A stretch of 64,000 bases of DNA from Capitulum mitella (Eukaryota; Arthropoda; Thecostraca; Pollicipedomorpha; Pollicipedidae). Below the pieces are notes generated by a model. It ran no database searches. It was not told where the DNA came from and saw only the letters and a list, made by a program, of their open reading frames with translations. Location of the stretch: positions 12,253,302 to 12,317,301 of the forward strand of contig CP099839.1 in NCBI GenBank assembly GCA_030062745.1, written 5' to 3'. Shown piece after piece: positions 22,950 through 36,159 of this stretch. Each line of letters begins with the position of its first letter. The first letter of the stretch is position 1. Position numbers and translations under genes: made by a program.

Positions 22950-25900
22950 CCAAATCTTCCGCGATTAAATGTACATGCGTAGGATTACTGGAACTACAGA
23001 GCAATGATGCAAAGACCAGTACAGTTTGGGAATCTATATTTTTTTCTTTGGGCATGTTCTCCTTACTCATCATTTGCAATAACATTAGATAAAGAAGGCA
23101 GCACCAGTTGTTACTCAGAGTTTTTTAGTGCCGTCAATTCGATATTTCTTTGTTACTCCCCATGAGATTTTCTTTTTTTCTTGTCTAAGGCTACGGTAAT
23201 GCAAGGGTAGCATTTCAGTCGGCTTTTGTTATTATTAAGCCATTCAGCCCTTGTCTGACGACGGCAAACTTGCCACCTCCACAATTTTTTTTCTTAGACT
23301 GCTAGGGATCGGCACGAGCCAAAGACCTACAATTTGCAGTAACTGACATCACAACCTACCGCAGCTCACCCTCCCCCAAAAAATTATTACAAAGTCATAC
23401 CAGGACACTGAGCAATGACGTCATTCTCAAAGGCCTGAAAGCCGTTTTTTTGGGGGGGGATCTGAGTCATATTCTGGCTCCTCCTTCAGGAGCCTGACGG
23501 GAAAAAACGTCAGTTTTCGGTAATGGACTGTTTGGGCCTATGCTTGACAATATATCGGGGTTGAAAGGGCCAGTGATCTTCCTAGGTCGTATGAGGTCAC
23601 TGCGTTTAGATGGCCTGAAAATTGCGAGCCGTTATGTGGCATTTTTGGCATTGGTTTTAGTGATGTCAATTATTTCTACCTTTCTTAATTTGACATCTGA
23701 CATTTCATTGATCTGACCTTGGCCTCAGGAAAAAATTAATTGACAAAAAATTGTCTTTTTCAATTGCCAGGTCGCCACTGCAATGTGCCTTGTCTGGTCA
23801 AAATCATATAAACTTAATACGATGACAGCGGAGACGGCAAACGTTGAGATACTCTTTTTCTCTGAAACTTAGGGGTCTCTAGGTGGCCTGAAAAGGTCAA
23901 ACAGGAATCATTTGAATCAAAAAGCAACTTACTATATGCTAATTTAGGTTCCACCTAGTATGATCGTGAGAAAAAACGGGATGTTTGGAGTGGCAACGAG
24001 CCTTTTTTTGCATATCGTCTGTATTTTAGCCGTTCTCGTTGATTATATAATCAATTAAATTTGAATTTAAATGTACTTTGAATAAATTCAATGGAATCTG
24101 AATTTGAAATTTGGCGTCCGGAAGGCTGAAATCGTAACTTACTTTGCACAACAGAGCATTTTTTAACCAACACGAATTTCGGTGCATCGTGACTTATATT
24201 CTGTCATAGGCCTGAAGTACGCACGGCGTTAGGAAGGAAAATGAGTAATTATGACTGGTGAGCTGTAGTGTAGTGCATGACGTTTCAGGCCTAGGGAAAA
24301 CCGCGTGACTCAGTAAAGTGCAATACAGGTGGTTGGTTGCCAATGTAATATCGAAATAGGGGATGGAGTGTTCTTCCAGCGGTAATTTCCCAGTTCTGTC
24401 GTCGCCCAAGTAGGACAAGCATATGCTAACTGTGCTCACAACGGAGGTTAGCCCGTTAGGGAGGCGACAACACGGCCCCATCGAGGGAACCGGTCGCATA
24501 GCAATGTGTCTCGCTCGCAGCAGGGCAATGAGACTGGAGGCTGCCGGTCGCGCCAGTGTCTCCTGGCATCATGACGCCAGCTAGTTCTTACTGGAACGGG
24601 ACGAAGTGAGGAGTAAGGCAGCGGCGGACACCGCCGCTGCGACGGCCCAGAAAACTCTAGCCATCATCAATCCTTAACGGCATCGGCCAAAACCACCATT
24701 CGACGGCCATTATCGATGAGGGCCAGACAATTTGCGGTGAAGACAAAACGATGAATGCTCTTGAGAAGGCTACTTAACATTGCTTTCGCCAGGTTTTTGT
24801 TAAGCCTCCAGAAATGCAGTTTAGAAAATGTTCCACGGCAGTTTTATCAATAATCGAAATGCGTCACTTCGAATAGCAACATAGTTCGTGGAGGGTCTAA
24901 GACGTCATTTACTACAGCCGATATAAGTGTTTCTCAACACAGCAATAGTGCATCAACAAGGAAATTTACCGATTTTTTTCGCTAAGCGATGTGACAGATC
25001 CTTGAAACCTGTGAAGGACAAGACCTGGTTTACCAGATGTGTGATTACAGATGTCCATCACTTACCATAACAAAGTGAACTATGCGGTTATGCAAGCGGG
25101 AGTCACCGATACACTTTGCAGCCGTTTGCTTTTGCACAAAATGTGCTGAAACATTGCCACATGCTCAAGAATGCTGATCACTTATTTCGTTTCAATCAGG
25201 TTTTTCATTCTCCGTCAGAGGGATGTAAGCTGGAAGAAGACCAATTTGCAGCGATCGTGACGGAAAATTCCGTCATCAGTTTTTCACTCGTGCGATGTTT
25301 AAGGCAGATAAGCCGGTCTCAACACGGTGTCAAGAATGACTCCGCGGTCGGGGTCTGAGATCCGTAGCATCCCCTGCCGTTGCCGGCCGACGCACCACCT
25401 CACCTGTCGTACTCCGAAGGCTGGGAGTTGTCCATGCTCATGTCACGTTATCGCCAGTTGAAGGATCATCATCTTTTCCCTGCAGACAAAGCATGACGTA
25501 GCGTAAATGTGACTTCCCTTTTAATTTTGTTGTTGATGGTTTTGGAACGCGCCCAGGTCGTAAAAAAACATGCCTAAGGTCACAGCACCTTTGCCCCCAT
25601 GCATTGCTGTGACGATAGAGACGGACTTTGGGTCTGACATCACGACAGTTTTCGTTTTGAGTATCCGAACAGTAGACCTATGCCAGCGACGAGGGCTTTG
25701 CATCCTAGTTGGCTATGAAACCGAACAGATGTAGAATTAGTGTGTGAATTCGTTAAAGCCCATGTGCATATCACGGCAACAGTCAACCATACGAATGCAT
25801 CAGTTAGTTGAGAAAATGAGACCCACTTTACATGACTCTGGTGCCCCTGCACCAATCACTTTGAGATTAATTAGTACTCAGTTATCAATAAAAATCAGTT

Positions 25901-28900
25901 CAACAGAACAATGGAGTCCACTTGCTATGATGATCACCGCAGTCGACCACCGGCTCCTGGGCAGAATATGGCCATTGTTTGGGCAGAGTGACTGCAGCAC
26001 TTTCGTACGATTTTCATTGTCCATATGCATGTAAAGTATCACACCCAACCTAACCTACTCTGGTATACTGAGATTTGTCTGAAACAGTGACCAACACAAG
26101 AAATCACAGAAGCCTCTTCCGGCCCAAAAGGAACCATAGTTCATCGATGAACATGACCCTTTTGGATTCTGATAACGTTTTAGGAACCAAAAAGGCACTT
26201 AATGTTAACCCGGGCCTTCCTGGGAAGGAGACGGTGTCAGACGATCTCTTCCTTGTTTGTGCCTCGTACTTTCGTAAGCAAAGGACGTAGGATCGCCATA
26301 TCTTAATACTCCTTGGTGAATGGATTGTGCCCATTTTTTGGAACACAAAAATTCCCGAGGCATCTCAAAGTGTTATGAATATAAGGTCATATGCACCATA
26401 CTATATGCTATAGACATCCAAAGTATGTTTGCCACTATGTTTTGACATATTCAAGGTACATGGTGTAATGCACTTACGTTTTCATACTATGTGCATGCGC
26501 AATATATTCTTTAAAAAAATATGACGTCATACGCCATAAAGACACTACTGATTTACGTTTGTGTCGTTTTCAACTTTGTGTGATCTGTATCTTTAAACTG
26601 GTAAAAGAAGCCAAGAGACGCCGGTTCTGCTATCGCAGACTGTACTGATACTGTACAACACGCTGTCAGTTGAGATGCGCATGATGCAGGTCACGTGTTT
26701 TCATCGCGCTCTTAAACGTCTTCTAATTGGCGCAAACGACTGAACTGTGGTGGTTTGCTCGTAAGTTTGTGCCTTTACCGTGCGTTCTCACCTTGCGACG
26801 TGGGCAAGGAATAGCCATTATGGTATGGAGTTACCCAAATAAATGGTATACGATGATGACGATGATGATGATGATTCTGCAACGTAGCGGATGATGAGCG
26901 AGCCTGATCTGTTACATTAACACAGCTGCAGAGTCATATTAGCAGACTTGTGCTTTATCCCGCTTGACCGGAATTGATTCTAGTTTCATACTGAAGCAGA
27001 TGGCTCTGAATCCGAATCTGATTCCAACGAATATTATAAAAGCAATGTGACCATTAAATTAGATATGCGGATGTGAACAAGAATTAGCCATGTACATATA
27101 TGTGTATATGTATATATATATTGCAAGAGCGCCAGAACTGTACATCGTAAATAATGCGGAAGCGCCGAGCTGACATTCACAGGTCTCACACGCCAAGCTT
27201 TCTTTCTTAGTTCGATTTCTAAGGTCTATTTTTTTTCGATTTCTTTCTTTCTTTGTTTGATTTTTTCTGCATTTACGACGCACAGTTTTTGCTCTTTCGC
27301 ATCGTGCCTATGTATATCAAGAGTGCCAGAACTACACTGCTGCTATACCTTTCCGACTTGCACTTAATATTTCATGGGATATTTCGCGGCTTACTTATTC
27401 TCCTTGAATGTGGCATTTAGCCTATATTTATATTTTCGCACACAGCTCTATACTGTTCTGCTCAATTGTGTTCTGCTATGAACATCAAACCGTCCTTGAA
27501 ACAGAATTTAAGGCTTCCAGATATTTATTTTCAAATGATGTGCATCGAGGAAAGAAACAACTGAAAACAATCTTGGCGTCGAGGAAATTAACGCCGGCAG
27601 AAAATTATTTTATTATCAGTTGAGGAGGAATTGGAATGCTGGGACGAGGGTTTTACAGCACTGTGCTTAGCAAAGGTTTTGATTCGATATCCAGCCGGGA
27701 AAAAACATTCGGTGACCATCCCGTATCAGTGGTCAGATCCACCTTCCCCTTATCGGGGAGTAAGGTGGTATTTGAACATTCCCCTTCGGCTAGCACACCA
27801 TTTATCGGAAAGAAATGAAAAAATGCATCATTGGGAACACGCTTGAAGAGTAGAGTTCGAAACCGGTGAATTTTTGAAAATTTTTTCAAGACTTTGAAGA
27901 AATATAGCCAAAAATTTCAAAGCTTGGCGTTGGTGCGATTTCTTAAAAACACTTAAAAAACAGTAACTGGTCATTATTCTGCCTGAAATAATGCCTCACA
28001 CGATAGCTAATAACATGCCAAAGGAACGTTTTCTTGAATAAAGTTATTTCTTTTTGACCCTCAGAACGAGTCAGGTCAAGTCACGTCATCTTTCCAAAGT
28101 GGAGCATTTGCAAAATGTACGTCCTCTTTTTCTTCTTACTGATGAGCATGTCTTTACGGCTAATTTGCATTTAGAGAGTGCTGATGAGATACCCAAACAT
28201 ATTATACATACCCAAGCACTATTTCAGGTTGAACCAAAGATCAGCTGAGGTCAACCAGGGTCAGATTTTTAAATGCTGGGATCGATAAATCCAAAGTTTT
28301 AGCGGGACCTACGTGGCAAATGGAATATTTTTCAGTGTGCGGGCAGGGTAAACGATGGCAAAGCGAGATTGCATGAGGTCACCAGCCGACGGTCTTCAAC
28401 CCCACTTGATGCGCCTGCCGTGGGGAGGAAAAAGTAAGGTGCATGTGGCCATAGGAATTCTCTTTTAGTGGAACCTTATTCTCACAATGTATTTTTAGCA
28501 TTGTTTTTACGCATTGCAGTGACCCATTCAAGCTCACGACAAACTCTTTAATGCACTGCTCAGGTGAAAAGGTCATTGACCTCGGATGACTTCTAGTGAC
28601 TTCGATTTTTCCCACTACGTGAATACTATTATGTTGAGTCGTAAATTCGAACTCAGCATCTGTTTTAACCACATAGAGCTGCAGATTCCTAATTTTGGGC
28701 AAAACGTTTGGGTTTATAACATGCACCAACATTGGTGGGTCATGACTTGAACCAACGTCACGGATGTTCTGATGACATGATGGTAGCATAAGTGAGGAGT
28801 CATGTTGCTGATAATACCTAAACATCACAATCCTGTAAAAATCTATCCAAACTTAGACGAAGTGTCAAAAATAACTGAAATTGACCCGACCTAGGCCAAT

Positions 28901-31530
28901 GAATCGGAATTTTCCGGAAAATCTGAAATATACAGTATACCCACAGATAGCTCTGCGCCCGATTTGCCCATGGACATACCCATGGAAATACCCCATGAAA
29001 AGAGGGCGTAGGAAAGATAAGGATCAGCCAGCAACGTGAAATCTTTGAATACAAAGTGCTCCCATAAAACAAAAATAAACTTACGTATTTTAATAAAGTC
29101 CCTTTTTAAAGAAATCGAAATAAGAAAGTAAGCATGCCGTGTGAAATGCGTCATTATTGGCACGGCGTTTCCTCACTATTTGCGGTACATAGTTCTAATG
29201 TTCTTGCGACATGCCTGAAGTCAACAACAATCAACATTCACTACCAGCCAAATACCTATGAGGCGGTAAAAAGAAGTGGAAGAGGCAATTATCTGATAGC
29301 ACTACGTATTCATTAGTTCTTAAGAAACTGGTGTAACAATGATGTTTCTGCATCCTTGTCTTCCTTGTTTGTCTTGCCTTGAGTTCGAGATTCTCTGACC
29401 TGTTGTTAATTGTTCCACATCTTGGTACACAGCCTCACCACCAATTACCTACTTACCCACCTACCTAACAGGCAATGTCCAGCCCACGCCACCGTAAAGA
29501 AACAGACCATGAGACATAAAGCTGCCAAAAATTGCTCTCCAAGTAAAGTCTGTAGTGCATATACATGCATGACCGCAAGTGGTTGTTTACATGTATGTAT
29601 GTATGTATATTAAACATCAAAGCAGTGGTAGGCTGAACCATGATAAGAAACAGAATCAGACATTTTGGCTTTTGATTCGCTTCCATTGCCAGTGTTTACG
29701 CTGACTAGCTGAATCAGTTCCCAGTTCGACTCATCACAACTTCCAACTGAATCGATTCCGAATCCAATTCGGCTCAGATGGAAACGACCCTGAATTCGAC
29801 TCTGATTCCGTTGGAATCGAGCACAAGCTCGCATATTAGGCAAACTTAAAACTAACATGCAATTCGCCTTTAGTACCGCAAGATGTGGGTTGACTCTGAT
29901 GTCCCCACTTTTTTCAGATAAACGAGTACTGGCATCCTATGCATACCTTGGCAGGAAATTTTGGTCTTACGAAATCCTAATTGCCCAATTTGTGCGCCAA
30001 AAACGACATGCCCTAAATCGGTAAAACAAGTACTGTTGACGTGCCTTGCGGCCTGAGATATAACCTTAAGGTATAAGAGGTGACAAAAAGGAGAGCGCAT
30101 AGTGGAGATGAATCGATTACTTTTTGAATCGGACCAATCTGTCCCTTGGTTATGGAGTTATTGAGTCGGGTGCCTGATGAAAGAAGAGGAAGTTGACGAA
30201 ATACCTCAGCGACCGACTGCCGGATCAAATGCAGCTAATCACCAATAACTGGTGAAAAGCCTAGGTACAATTCATTTCTATCACCACGACAAACACGAGG
30301 ACAGGCATCGGATGAAACATATCCAAAACACTCGGCAGCAAATGTTTTCATGTTCATAATTCTTCGCCTGGTTTTTAAAGCCATTCGCTCCCTGGAAGAC
30401 GGGCGATATCAAGTTTCTAAACACGACATCGAAAGGAGTTTAAATTCCTCACAAGTCATTTGTAACTTAATGCTGGAAGCAAGCGGACTCCTGAGACGAA
30501 ACGAGCATAAAATGCTAATGGAAATCCGAAAGGATATTAAAGTGTTTTATATGGGAAACAAAGCAAAGTTGTGAGGGAATGATAAGTGAAAAATGGGCTA
30601 TCTGTCTGTATTTTTTCAGCAGCCGATCGATACGATGCCGTGACATTTTGCACCCACATCCGTTTGGAAACTCACTGCACATACCACAAACGTGGCGACA
30701 GGGTTTCGACACGTGCCGGTCCTCATTCGTCGGGCTGTTATTGCGAGTGACCCGTTCTTTGAAACCATATTGTTCTTTACCAGATACGGACAAACGGTCA
30801 AACGATAATATTTATGTCCTCAGAAACCATAAATGAAGAAGTATTTCTGATGTCGCGCAAGCTCTGCAGACTTCCGTTTATTCAACTTCCATTGTTTTCT
30901 GTTTAGCTAGTCCATTTTCATACTAGCTACGCAATATATCTCGTCAGTATGTGTTATCAATGAATAACGTTCGGAGCAGGTGACGAAAATGAACATTTCA
31001 TCCCCTGCATTTTATTTAGGCCTTAACCAACCGCAAGTTGCAGATGTAGACTGCAAGCTGAGGTCAGCCTTCAGATTGCGTCTTTCCGTTACGAATGCAA
31101 AGTAGAACATAGCAGGATCAAAAACAACACGCCCTCGGTCACGTACCCGGAGAGCCACAGGAATCCCAATAAACCTAAGCCTGCTGCTAGGTTATGATAT
31201 ATGGCTCCCTGAGAAGAAATTGCTTTATTCATTAACCTAAGTGTTTCTGTTGATAGGGCGTTTACCTTTTGTCTGGTTTCATCTGACACATATGTTTCTC
31301 GTTTTACCCATGTATAAAAAATCATGTTCCATAAGCCTTGCCTTCAGCCGTTTGCGATGATTTGTTCATCCTATCCGGATGCAACACATCGCTGCTTATC
31401 TGAAGTAACTTGACGGACAGCATACTATGCCATCGAAAATTGGTGACGGCTACGAGAGTTCCAAAGTCTCAGTATTAAGCGACTTGAACCGTTCTGAGCC
31501 GGTTTCTAAAGCCGTTCCGATGCAGGACCC
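22950..31530. other. Long stretch with no recognisable gene
   Basis: Short frames only. TGACCT/AGGTCA words are dense at about 23490-23900 and 28050-28620. A run of short GATTCC/GAATC words lies at 29640-29830 (and more weakly at 26975-27035). A small minus-strand frame at 31089-31325 ends in a hydrophobic segment but has no family or splice support. AT-rich microsatellites lie at about 26851-26875 (GAT) and 27096-27120 (TA). Confidence 0.35.
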
Positions 31531-31539
31531 AGACCAGCG

Positions 31540-31795
31540 GCCGTAGAAGAGCTGCTAGTTCTCGGCCAGCAGTCCCTCTGCCGGCTGCGGCGATCGACAA
31601 CAATGTCGTCCGGACCTGCCGCCACCGGCCGGGCCGCGGCTGGGCCGGTGGCGGCCCCGTGGCAACAGACGCCGCCGGCCCGGCCCGCCGATAAACCACC
31701 GCCCAGGACGTGATGTCATCCGGCCACTCGGGCCCGCCGCGCCGCCCCGCCGCCCTCTGACATTTGGCGACGGCCCGTCCCACGGCTTGGCGCTG
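31540..31795. other. CpG-rich island
   Basis: GC-rich DNA with CGGCC and GCCGG words over about 250 bp. The overlapping minus-strand frame (31475-31783) has no recognisable domain. Confidence 0.4.
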
Positions 31796-32894
31796 CAGAA
31801 AACCTGCCGAGGGAAGGCTTCTTCCAGCCCTTTAAGCTGCCATGGACTGGAGGCAGCGTTTAGCTCTCCTCCAGCGCATTCCTCAGATATCTCCCCCGGG
31901 AATAAACGCAGCGTCTTAAAATTTCAGCATCTTTTCCTACAGTAGTTGTGTACATACTGACAGAAGTTGGAAACGAGGTTATCCTAGGTCACGTGTCATT
32001 GACGTCATAAGGACAACCATGTTTTGCGATCTGACGTTCTTTGCCGCCGCATTGTCGATGCTCTTGCAATGTATGGCGACTGTGTCTTGCCTTGTGTATC
32101 AACATAAGCAGAGAGCTCAATATAGAGCATCCCTGACCTCACGCTAGGTCATCCTAGGTGAAAAATGCATTTTTCACTTTCCGGGTCTAGTGAGAATACA
32201 TTTTACAAACGGATCTGAGGAAATGAGATACGGCAGGATACAATGTCGAATTTTCTAAGAAGATATTGCACATCAAACTTACGCAACAGTTTCTTGCAAC
32301 AATGCAACATTTTTTTTTGTAGCGTGGCCTTTGGCGGTGTTATGCAGATTTCAACTTCGCGAGTAAGCTGGTGGCGTTCGTTTGGCGTGCTGGACTACCG
32401 GTGAGAAGATCGACCTTTGCAATGTTGTGTGGCATTCCGAGAAAAAAAATGTGCAACATGGGCCCAATTGACTTATAGAGTTATCCAGAAGTGGTAGATC
32501 GAGTTCACTACCGTGTTCGTAATACTCCGAATTTGAAACTACAGAATGTTGCAATGCTACATATACGCAGTAACTGAGGCTTTTGCAATGATCTAATTGC
32601 ATCTACAGCTCTTTCAATGAGCTTTTTCGAGAATCTCCGTGTCAAATGCGTCAGGAAACATGCACTGCGTAACCCGTTATCACGGAGGTCAAATCTGGCC
32701 TAGCCTGTGGCCTTGACCTTTGACAACCTTCGGTCAGGAGGCACTCAGAATATAGACCAAGCTACCAGAGGCATATTGCAATGCAAACCTCAATCTCGGT
32801 TTCCTTTTCGTTGTCATTAGGCAACTCTGGAGAAAAGGGTCATTTTGTGTGTCTGATCTGGCCTGTGACATCATCAGTAACCCAGAGGAAAACA

Positions 32895-32940
32895 TATACA
32901 TATACATATATGTGTGTGTGTGCGTGTGTGTGTGTGTGTC
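32895..32940. repeat. (TA)/(GT)n microsatellite
   Basis: ACATATATG passes into about 17 GT units with one GC interruption. Confidence 0.9.
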
Positions 32941-33002
32941 ACAAGACCGCACGGCTCAGCGCTATCGTTTGCCGTTCCAGTCAGCCAAATTCCAGTCAGC
33001 CA

Positions 33003-33030
33003 AAAAACCTAAGCTGGAGCTTAGGTTTTT
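33003..33030. repeat. Near-perfect 28-bp palindrome
   Basis: AAAAACCTAAGCT, two G bases, then AGCTTAGGTTTTT, a 13-bp perfect stem with a 2-base centre. Just upstream the word TCCAGTCAGCCAAA is duplicated. Confidence 0.75.
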
Positions 33031-34047
33031 CAAGACAGACCTTTGGTGGTGGGCGTTAGACCCTCAAGTTACTGGAAGATGGCGAAACACCGCAGTCAAT
33101 GACATGTTAAAGGGAAGAGTGTATGGAATATACATTTTGTGTGTGTATGTGTGTATGAAGGGGTGAACGGTGGGGGTGCGAATTTTCTATGTTTTTATTG
33201 GTCATTGGAAGATGTTTGCATTGGGAGCCGTTGCTCCCACTGTGCCGTAATGCATTTCTGTCCTGCGGAACAGCATAACGTCTGCTCGGGGCTGGACTGT
33301 GCCGCCCTACGGGAGTGTACTCCGGAACAGCCTATCGATCAGTAACAGGAGTGGAGCAGGCCTCCGTCGAGGTCCTTGAACGTCGGGAATAGCAGGGTGA
33401 GAATGTGGAGACTTGCTGTAATTTCAACATCCACGTAACTCAGCTTCAGAACGTTAGCAATGATAGTAATTTGGCGCTTATGTTGCCATGTTGCCACATG
33501 ACATATACCACCACTAATCGTTTCAGATAAGTGCCGTCAGCCGCGTTCTTTTTCAGGTGATGCATGTGACGACGATGTGCAACCTGATAAACGTTTGGAG
33601 AGCAGCAGGGGTGCCGATTTGTACTCTTTGAGGGCGTCCTGGCCCATCCAGTGTTGATTTGGTCCCCTCCAATGTTGGTTTGGGCCCCTCCCCCAATATT
33701 TTCTGCGAGTTTTAAAGGGAAATGAGTAATAGTAACGAAAAGAGCGGCTGCAACAGATAACAGATTGGCAACAGTAAAAATAAAGTTTAAAACGATGCAT
33801 CCTGCCTTGCAATCTTCTATATATGCAAATTTACGTACATTTATACCTATATACATGGGATCAATGCAATTTCTATTTGACAAATAATCACAAGAAACTT
33901 ATAAATTTTCGTTGGTCAAAATAAAGTAAGCTAAATCCTTTGAGAAACCCACATTTGGGGGAGGTTAGGTTGTCGGGCCCTCGGCTAGGCCCTCAATCAT
34001 TTAAAGAAATCGACATCCCTGGAGGGTAGTGTTGCGTCATACCACTG

Positions 34048-34062
34048 GATGTCTACAAGACA

Positions 34063-34121
<59 letters not shown>

Positions 34122-34130
34122 TGTCTACAA
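34048..34130. repeat. (TA)n tract flanked by 11-bp direct repeats
   Basis: About 54 bp of pure TA (34066-34119) lies between two copies of GATGTCTACAA (34048-34058 and 34120-34130). Confidence 0.85.
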
Positions 34131-34609
34131 TACGGTTTTCAAAGGATTGCATTTGTTGATAACTATTTCTCATGGAGCTGTATTCTCCGCTTTCTGAACC
34201 ATAAATCCCACACCAGAAGTGAAAGATCCTTAAATAGATCTTATTTGCCGATGGAATGACTTCTTGTGCATATACGAAAATGTGTCAAGGACCATTCGGG
34301 TCTGGGAGTAATTGGCTGCTTATCGTATGAGCTTCTTATCTCATCCCTCATCTGCCCCATAAACCTCCTTATCGTATCGACCGAAATGAATCATAGATAC
34401 AATTTTAATGTCTTTATCAGTTCATTACATACAAAATAGAAGACGACTCATCCATATTTTCAAAAATCCTTGGACAAAATAGCACGAAACCAGTTGCTAG
34501 AGTATAAGTGAAACCAGGTCATCATTTCAAGTGATTACATCCGACCACTGGCTCGCATATGTGTTTAACGCGAGTCTGCAACGGACAATAAGTATACCGC
34601 AGGTCGACG

Positions 34610-34930
34610 ATGAGAGCCCCAAGCGCTGTCGGCCGGCCACTCAGCCCGCTGCTGTGAACGATCCCTGGTCTGCCCCGTCCCCGTGTTATTTCTGCGAGTG
34701 TTCGGAGGCGAACGCTCGGTCCAGGCAGCCAATATTTTTTTCACGACTTCAGCTCCGTCCGATGTTCGGTCCACCGCGGAGGCGTCTCACATCGAAGCCA
34801 GTTCTGTCTTGGCTCTTCCCGCAGCGCAATCGCAGACACACAAATCCCGGCCATGTCTGGCAAAACGACTCGGGACCAGGTGATTCTGATCAGCTGAACC
34901 TGCCTCGACTCTAATATGTTGTTCTGTAAA
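34610..34930. other. Moderately GC-rich stretch, no gene assigned
   Basis: A 127-codon plus-strand frame (34531-34914) crosses it without a recognisable domain. Sequence returns to AT-balanced just before the element at 34935. Confidence 0.3.
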
Positions 34931-34934
34931 GAAC

Positions 34935-36156
34935 TTAACCCTGTTCCCGGCAGGGGGCTGAATACGCCCCCCTCGGGTTTTTGCTTCCCAATTCCGGGGT
35001 TTTTGACACGGCTTCACGAAACTTGGTAAGTTTTCCTAGCTATTTTTTCTGCGTACTGTGACAAATCTCGTAATTCTATTTCGCTCGGGAACGGAGCCAG
35101 GTAACGTTTTTGGAGTAACCTCAGGCCATTTTTAGCCCTGTTGAGGATAAAAGGAAAATGACTGCCAAAACAGCGTTTTAAGATAGAAACTAAACATTTA
35201 TATGGTTGTATACCTAAAGAGTTGGGCAACACACAAGTACAATTTGATTACATTTCAGCATTATTACAGTTCAGCTGAGGTTACTTTACAAACTCAGGTC
35301 AAGGTCAAAAGTCAAAATTTGGCTTTATGATAGTAATTTTGGAGCCATCTTTTCCCATGCCAAACCCGGGATATTTATGACGTAGAAGGGTGCCCTCTAC
35401 TTGTGTACCAAGTTTCAGCTTGATATCAGGTCGGGTCATGGAGCTGTGACCTGAAATGTCAGTGCGCGTACCCTATACCACAACAGCCGTAAAACGAAAT
35501 TTTTGAAATAGAGTGAATTCAAATGATTGAGAACGTTTTCAGATAACATTAAATGCACCCGAGGTGATCCCAAGTAACTCCAAAGTCACTGGACGCCATT
35601 AAGGTCAAAGGTTGATCTGAAGAACATGTGACCATGACAGTTCCCCTTCTTCATATCCTTGTCACCGCCTATGATAACATTATACAAACATTGTAATATC
35701 ATTTGTACTTCTTCAGCGTAACATGACTAGCAGAAGCCGAAAAAGTGTTTTTAACTTTTTTGTCCATTCAGTTAGTGAAAAACTAATTCTCCTATTTTTG
35801 AAACCCTGTGACCGCCCATGAATTTTCTCAAAATTTCAAATGTATGTACCAATGGTAAAAGTCCCATGCATAATCTCTCGATTCATACCAATATCATTAA
35901 AATCGGTCCATAAACAACGGAGTCATAAGGAGTCCAAAAATGTTCCCCATTTTGAATTTTTTGCCTCCCTGTATCCACCCCTTTTAAAATTTTGAAAACT
36001 TCTTTTTATAAAAATGTAGTTAACGTCATGGCAAATCGATTGCCGTTCGTTGCGATGAAATCGGATGCGTAGTTCTCGGATCTCAGGAGGGGGGCCGTAT
36101 CCGTCCCCCCTGCCGGGAATCGGCCATACCATCTTGCACTTCGGGAATAGGGTTGA
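34935..36156 (+). mobile_element. piggyBac-like non-autonomous element, copy 1
   Basis: It starts TTAACCCTGTTCCCGG and ends CGGGAATAGGGTTGA. TTAA duplication with CCCTA...TAGGG ends is the piggyBac-superfamily signature; here the right TTAA has one change (TTGA). Length is 1222 bp including the TTAA sites, the same as copy 2. Next to each end is a G-run/C-run hairpin around GGATTCGG or GTATCC. It has no transposase. Of the three young copies it is the most diverged. The superfamily call rests on ends only. Confidence 0.8.
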
Positions 36157-36159
36157 ACT

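Noticed and set aside
22700..23092. Long frames of Arg-Glu or Ser-Leu repeats on both strands
   Set aside because: They are translations of the GA microsatellite. The same applies to 62458-62748.
24194..24499. 101-codon minus-strand frame
   Set aside because: It looks protein-like but has no recognisable motif or splice support. It is more likely a translated repeat.
31089..31325. 78-codon minus-strand frame with a hydrophobic C-terminus
   Set aside because: It could suggest a small membrane protein, but it has no family match, no splice signals and an ordinary composition for this region.
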